This document shows positions 6,244 through 9,237 of a DNA stretch of 9,237 nt, piece by piece (the first letter of the stretch is position 1; every line of letters begins with the position of its first letter). Location of the stretch: contig CAMPIU010000085.1 in NCBI GenBank assembly GCA_946886545.1, forward strand, positions 1 to 9,237, written 5' to 3'. Origin of the DNA: an uncultured Flavobacteriales bacterium. Lineage in GTDB: Bacteria; Bacteroidota; Bacteroidia; Flavobacteriales; Crocinitomicaceae. The position numbers and the translations under genes were made by a program. The notes beneath the pieces were generated by a model that worked only from the letters and a program-made list of their open reading frames with translations, was not told the DNA's origin and did no database searches.

Positions 6244-7119
6244 ATGTACAGAAAGCTGTTATTCATTTTCCTTTTAGCAGTTATTGCAAATCCCGCTGAT
6301 GCCCAAATCAGAAAGCATCAACGAAAAAGAAGTACCAACGCCGGTACCCTATTCTTCTATTGGGGTTACAACAGAACTGCTTATACGCAATCAACCATTC
6401 ATTTTATCGGATCGGATTACGATTTCACATTGAAGGGTGTAAAGGCAACTGACAGGCAGCCAAAATTCGGAGCGGACTTGTATTTGAATCCGGCGAATAT
6501 CACCATTCCACAGTATAACTTCCGGATTGGGTATTATTTTACCGAAAAATGGGCCTTATCTCTTGGTGTGGATCACTTCAATTATGTGATGTCGCACGAT
6601 AAGGAAGTCATGCTGGATGGTCATTTTGACATGGGAGTCGATTCACTTTGGGAAGGGAACTACAATCAGGAAACAACAACGATTGATCCCAATCATTTCC
6701 ACTATGAGCACTCCGGCGGATTAAACTATCTGCGGATCGAATTGATGCGTTCGTTCGATTTAGTAGAATTGGGAGATCGAAGACAGTTTGCAATTACCGG
6801 AAATGTGGGCCTGAATTTAGGACCGATGCTTACAACAACAAACTTTTTGTTTGCAAATGAGCAAAGCAGCCGGTCAACTGCGCTTTCGGGTTATGGAATT
6901 GGCGCCAACGCCAGTGCCCGCTTTGAATTTTTCAAGCATGTATTCATCCAGGCTGAAGGCGGATTGGCTTTTGCGCATCTTCCGGGTGTGAAAACGCGTT
7001 CGGATGATCGCAATCAACGTGCAAAACAAGCTTTCGGTTTAGCTACTTACAATCTATCTTTGGGCCTGATGTTCTACATCAAAACCAAGAACGGGTGTGA
7101 TAGCTGTCCGCATTGGTAA
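6244..7119 (+). CDS. Predicted outer-membrane beta-barrel protein
   Basis: A 291-residue exported protein. Residues 1-20 are a classic signal peptide (MYRKLLFIFLLAVIANPADA, cleavage after the ADA motif, mature start Q21). The rest alternates hydrophobic and polar residues and is rich in aromatic and glycine residues (GTLFFYWGYNRTAY, YNFRIGYYFTEKWALSLGVDHF, FAITGNVGLNLG, FIQAEGGLAFAHL, LSLGLMFYI), as expected for transmembrane beta strands. I recognise the pattern as a Bacteroidota outer-membrane barrel of unknown function, but no specific family name. The end is unusual: instead of a terminal aromatic strand it continues to a hydrophilic tail with a CxxC pair (C285, C288). It begins 6 bases after the rluB stop, so the two are probably co-transcribed. 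No transport or enzymatic role can be assigned. Confidence 0.82.
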   Translation: MYRKLLFIFLLAVIANPADAQIRKHQRKRSTNAGTLFFYWGYNRTAYTQSTIHFIGSDYDFTLKGVKATDRQPKFGADLYLNPANITIPQYNFRIGYYFTEKWALSLGVDHFNYVMSHDKEVMLDGHFDMGVDSLWEGNYNQETTTIDPNHFHYEHSGGLNYLRIELMRSFDLVELGDRRQFAITGNVGLNLGPMLTTTNFLFANEQSSRSTALSGYGIGANASARFEFFKHVFIQAEGGLAFAHLPGVKTRSDDRNQRAKQAFGLATYNLSLGLMFYIKTKNGCDSCPHW

Positions 7120-7151
7120 ACAAAAAATAGTAATTATAAATTCTTTAATTA

Positions 7152-7171
7152 TCAAGAGTTTAATCTCTTGA
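7152..7171 (+). promoter_or_regulatory. Small hairpin in the lysS leader
   Basis: TCAAGAG and CTCTTGA form a perfect 7-bp stem with the loop TTTAAT, 17 bases before the lysS ATG. It could be a weak terminator of the barrel-protein gene or a leader hairpin affecting lysS translation; it has no T-run after it. It is preceded by AATTATCAAG, the same 10-mer as at 392-401. No TAnnTTTG promoter is seen in the 69-bp spacer, so the source of lysS transcription is unclear. Confidence 0.4.
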
Positions 7172-7188
7172 AGTTACAATAACACGAT

Positions 7189-8892
7189 ATGTCACAAGAA
7201 TTATCAGAACAAGAAATCCAGCGACGACAAACGTTGCAACATTTGCGCGATGCAGGCATTGATCCTTATCCTGCAGCACTTTATCCGGTAACAGATTATT
7301 CCGCTTCAATCAAGAACAATTTTGAAGAAGGAAAACAAGTTTGCCTGGCAGGTAGAATGATGAGTCAGCGTGTAATGGGAAAAGCTTCTTTTGCTGAATT
7401 ACAAGATTCTGAAGGAAGAATCCAGGTATATTTCAACCGCGACGAAATTTGTCCGGGTGAAGACAAGATGTTATACAACGACCTGTTCAAAAAATGGTTG
7501 GATCTGGGTGATTTCATCGGGATCAAGGGAGAAGTATTCAAAACGCAGGTCGGAGAAGTTTCGGTAAACGTAAAAGAATTCCAGCTTCTGAGCAAATCCT
7601 TGAAACCACTTCCGCTTCCTAAAACAGATGCAGAAGGACAGGTTCATGATGCCTTTACAGATCCGGAAATGCGTTACCGCCAACGCTATGTTGATTTGGT
7701 AGTCAATCCGCAGGTAAAAGATGTTTTCGTAAAACGCACGAAATTATTCTCAGCAATGCGTAATTTCTTCAACGACGCGGGTTACATGGAAGTTGAGACA
7801 CCCATTTTACAGGCAATTCCGGGGGGAGCTTCTGCACGACCGTTTATTACGCACCACAATGCTTTGGATATTCCGTTATACATGCGAATTGCCAATGAAT
7901 TGTATCTGAAAAGACTGATTGTCGGTGGATTTGACGGAGTATATGAATTCTCCAAAAACTTCCGCAACGAAGGAATGGACAGAACTCACAATCCGGAATT
8001 TACGGCAATGGAAATCTATGTTTCTTACAAAGATTACAATTGGATGATGGATTTCACCGAGCGTTTACTGGAACATTGCGCAGTAGCTGTAAACGGAACA
8101 CCTGAATGTACTTTCGGCGAACACCAAATCAGTTTCAAAGCACCGTACAAGCGTGTTACCATGCGCCAATCGATTATTGATTTTACCGGATTCGATATTG
8201 CAGGAAAATCAGAAGACGAATTGAGAGCAGCGGCAAAAGGAATGGGAATTCAGGTGGACGAAACAATGGGTAAAGGAAAACTCATTGACGAGATCTTCGG
8301 CGAAAAATGTGAAGGGAATTATATCCAGCCTACATTCATCACAGATTATCCTAAAGAAATGTCGCCCTTGTGTAAAACACACCGCGATAATCCGGAGTTG
8401 ACGGAACGCTTTGAATTAATGGTTTGCGGAAAAGAAATTGCAAATGCCTATTCCGAGTTAAATGATCCGATCGATCAGCGAGAGCGTTTCGAAGACCAGG
8501 TTCGTTTGGCTGAAAAGGGTGATGATGAAGCAAACGGATTGATCGACCAGGATTTCCTGCGTGCATTGGAATACGGAATGCCCCCTACATCCGGACTTGG
8601 AATCGGGATGGACCGTTTGATCATGTATTTAACAAACAATCCGTCTATTCAGGAAGTATTATTCTTCCCTCAAATGCGTCCTGAGAAAGTGATGAAAGTT
8701 GTTCTGAATGAAAATGAACAATTGATCTTCGACATCATGCAGCGCGAGAAAAGTATGAATTTACTGACTCTGAAGGAATCCGTGAATTTGAGTAACAAGG
8801 CCTGGGATACGAGTATTAAAGGGTTGACGAAACATGGTTTGTTAAAAGTGACCAAAACGGATGACATTCTGAATGTTGATCTTGTAGGATAA
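7189..8892 (+). CDS. lysS: Lysyl-tRNA synthetase, class II, with C-terminal extension
   Basis: A 567-residue class II lysyl-tRNA synthetase: it activates lysine with ATP and charges tRNA-Lys in the cytoplasm. Residues ~50-135 are the OB-fold anticodon-binding domain (VCLAGRMMSQRVMGKASFAEL). The catalytic domain carries motif 1 (around GYMEVETPIL, 198-207), the family block PGGASARPFITHHNALD (211-227), motif 2 (FRNEGMDRTHNPEF, 258-271) and motif 3 (GLGIGMDRL, 469-477). Many bacterial LysRS proteins end near residue 500, shortly after motif 3; here about 65 more residues follow (from ~502), with helical and winged-helix-like character (LTLKESVNLSNKAW, IKGLTKHGLLKV). To my knowledge similar longer forms occur in Bacteroidota. 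The active site looks intact. The start is the ATG at 7189, and a strong terminator follows the stop. Confidence 0.97.
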   Translation: MSQELSEQEIQRRQTLQHLRDAGIDPYPAALYPVTDYSASIKNNFEEGKQVCLAGRMMSQRVMGKASFAELQDSEGRIQVYFNRDEICPGEDKMLYNDLFKKWLDLGDFIGIKGEVFKTQVGEVSVNVKEFQLLSKSLKPLPLPKTDAEGQVHDAFTDPEMRYRQRYVDLVVNPQVKDVFVKRTKLFSAMRNFFNDAGYMEVETPILQAIPGGASARPFITHHNALDIPLYMRIANELYLKRLIVGGFDGVYEFSKNFRNEGMDRTHNPEFTAMEIYVSYKDYNWMMDFTERLLEHCAVAVNGTPECTFGEHQISFKAPYKRVTMRQSIIDFTGFDIAGKSEDELRAAAKGMGIQVDETMGKGKLIDEIFGEKCEGNYIQPTFITDYPKEMSPLCKTHRDNPELTERFELMVCGKEIANAYSELNDPIDQRERFEDQVRLAEKGDDEANGLIDQDFLRALEYGMPPTSGLGIGMDRLIMYLTNNPSIQEVLFFPQMRPEKVMKVVLNENEQLIFDIMQREKSMNLLTLKESVNLSNKAWDTSIKGLTKHGLLKVTKTDDILNVDLVG

Positions 8893-8914
8893 CTAATTGC
8901 TTAATATTAAATGA

Positions 8915-8945
8915 AATCCCTGATTTACCAGATAGATCAGGGATT
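8915..8945 (+). terminator. Intrinsic terminator of lysS
   Basis: AATCCCTGAT (8915-8924) and ATCAGGGATT (8936-8945) form a perfect 10-bp stem around an 11-base loop, followed by the T-rich ATTTATTTCT. It lies 22 bases after the lysS stop. Confidence 0.88.
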
Positions 8946-9237
8946 ATTTATTTCTCGTAATGCAAGTGACAAATAAGCATATTCTATCTTCCCACTGATG
9001 CGCAGATAAATGGAGTCGATCGGTAGTCGACTCTCTCTTCTTTAACTGATTGCTACTTATGACTTAGTTGTTAAAAATTTATACATCTATTGATAAATCA
9101 ACAAAATTTTCACAAACCAGCCAAAGCAAGCAACTATTTTTATCAAATTACCATCTATATGCTTGTTAAACAATTGCTAAGGGAATAGAGAAATATTGAA
9201 AATATTGACGAAGAATTTGGTCAAACTTCTAATCAAG
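8946..9237. other. AT-rich non-coding stretch at the window end
   Basis: No convincing gene is present. Two small structures stand out: a perfect hairpin GAGTCGA (9013-9019) / TCGACTC (9027-9033) followed by pyrimidine-rich sequence, and a tandem 9-bp duplication AAATATTGA at 9191-9199 and 9200-9208. A frame beginning with TTG at 9196 is open to the window edge for only 14 codons (LKILTKNLVKLLIK). On the minus strand another frame runs in from the edge and stops at 9177. Either could be the tip of a gene beyond the window, but neither can be supported here. No exact TAnnTTTG box was found on either strand. Confidence 0.6.

Noticed and set aside
1..9237. Insertion sequence, prophage or defence island
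   Set aside because: No transposase, integrase, phage or defence-type gene is present. Gene content and codon use look like ordinary chromosome throughout.
9196..9237. Start of a new gene at the window edge (LKILTKNLVKLLIK)
   Set aside because: Only 14 codons from a TTG with no promoter box; too short to support.

Overview
The window reads as a chromosomal segment from a Bacteroidota bacterium, most likely of the order Flavobacteriales (Crocinitomicaceae or Fluviicola-like; the genus is a guess). The DNA is AT-rich and Shine-Dalgarno sequences are mostly absent. Three gene starts are preceded by the TAnnTTTG -7 promoter element typical of this phylum. The lysyl-tRNA synthetase has a long C-terminal tail, and the MORN_2/YwqK-type repeat protein and the small outer-membrane barrel protein are of kinds common in this group.

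Layout. Positions 1-377 hold the 3' end of a DPM1-like family 2 glycosyltransferase (+). It converges on an acyltransferase-3 membrane protein (-, 470-1435), with a hairpin-bearing spacer between them. Next comes a bidirectional-looking terminator (1495-1530) and a small acidic helical protein of unknown function (-, 1550-1909). A 183-bp divergent promoter region (1910-2092) then separates this leftward group from a rightward block: a LysE-type membrane exporter (2093-2743), a secreted MORN_2 repeat protein (2800-4506), a YraN-family nuclease-fold protein (4633-4986), an RluB/RsuA-family pseudouridine synthase (5248-6237), a predicted outer-membrane beta-barrel protein (6244-7119) and lysyl-tRNA synthetase lysS (7189-8892), closed by a clear hairpin terminator (8915-8945). 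The last 345 bases (8893-9237) hold no convincing gene.

How the genes work together. The first two genes both fit cell-surface glycan or lipid-linked sugar modification, but they converge and are not an operon. rluB and lysS are translation genes. rluB and the barrel-protein gene are 6 bp apart and probably co-transcribed. The remaining genes look like independent housekeeping or envelope functions.

I did not find a convincing new multi-gene system. The least ordinary non-coding object is the yraN-rluB spacer at 4998-5139. It is bounded by an imperfect 14-bp inverted repeat and contains three internal hairpins, each with a two-base bulge on its 3' side. It looks like a palindromic interspersed repeat or a structured RNA. 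The MORN protein, with about 19 repeats mostly on an exact 24-residue period, is the most distinctive protein.
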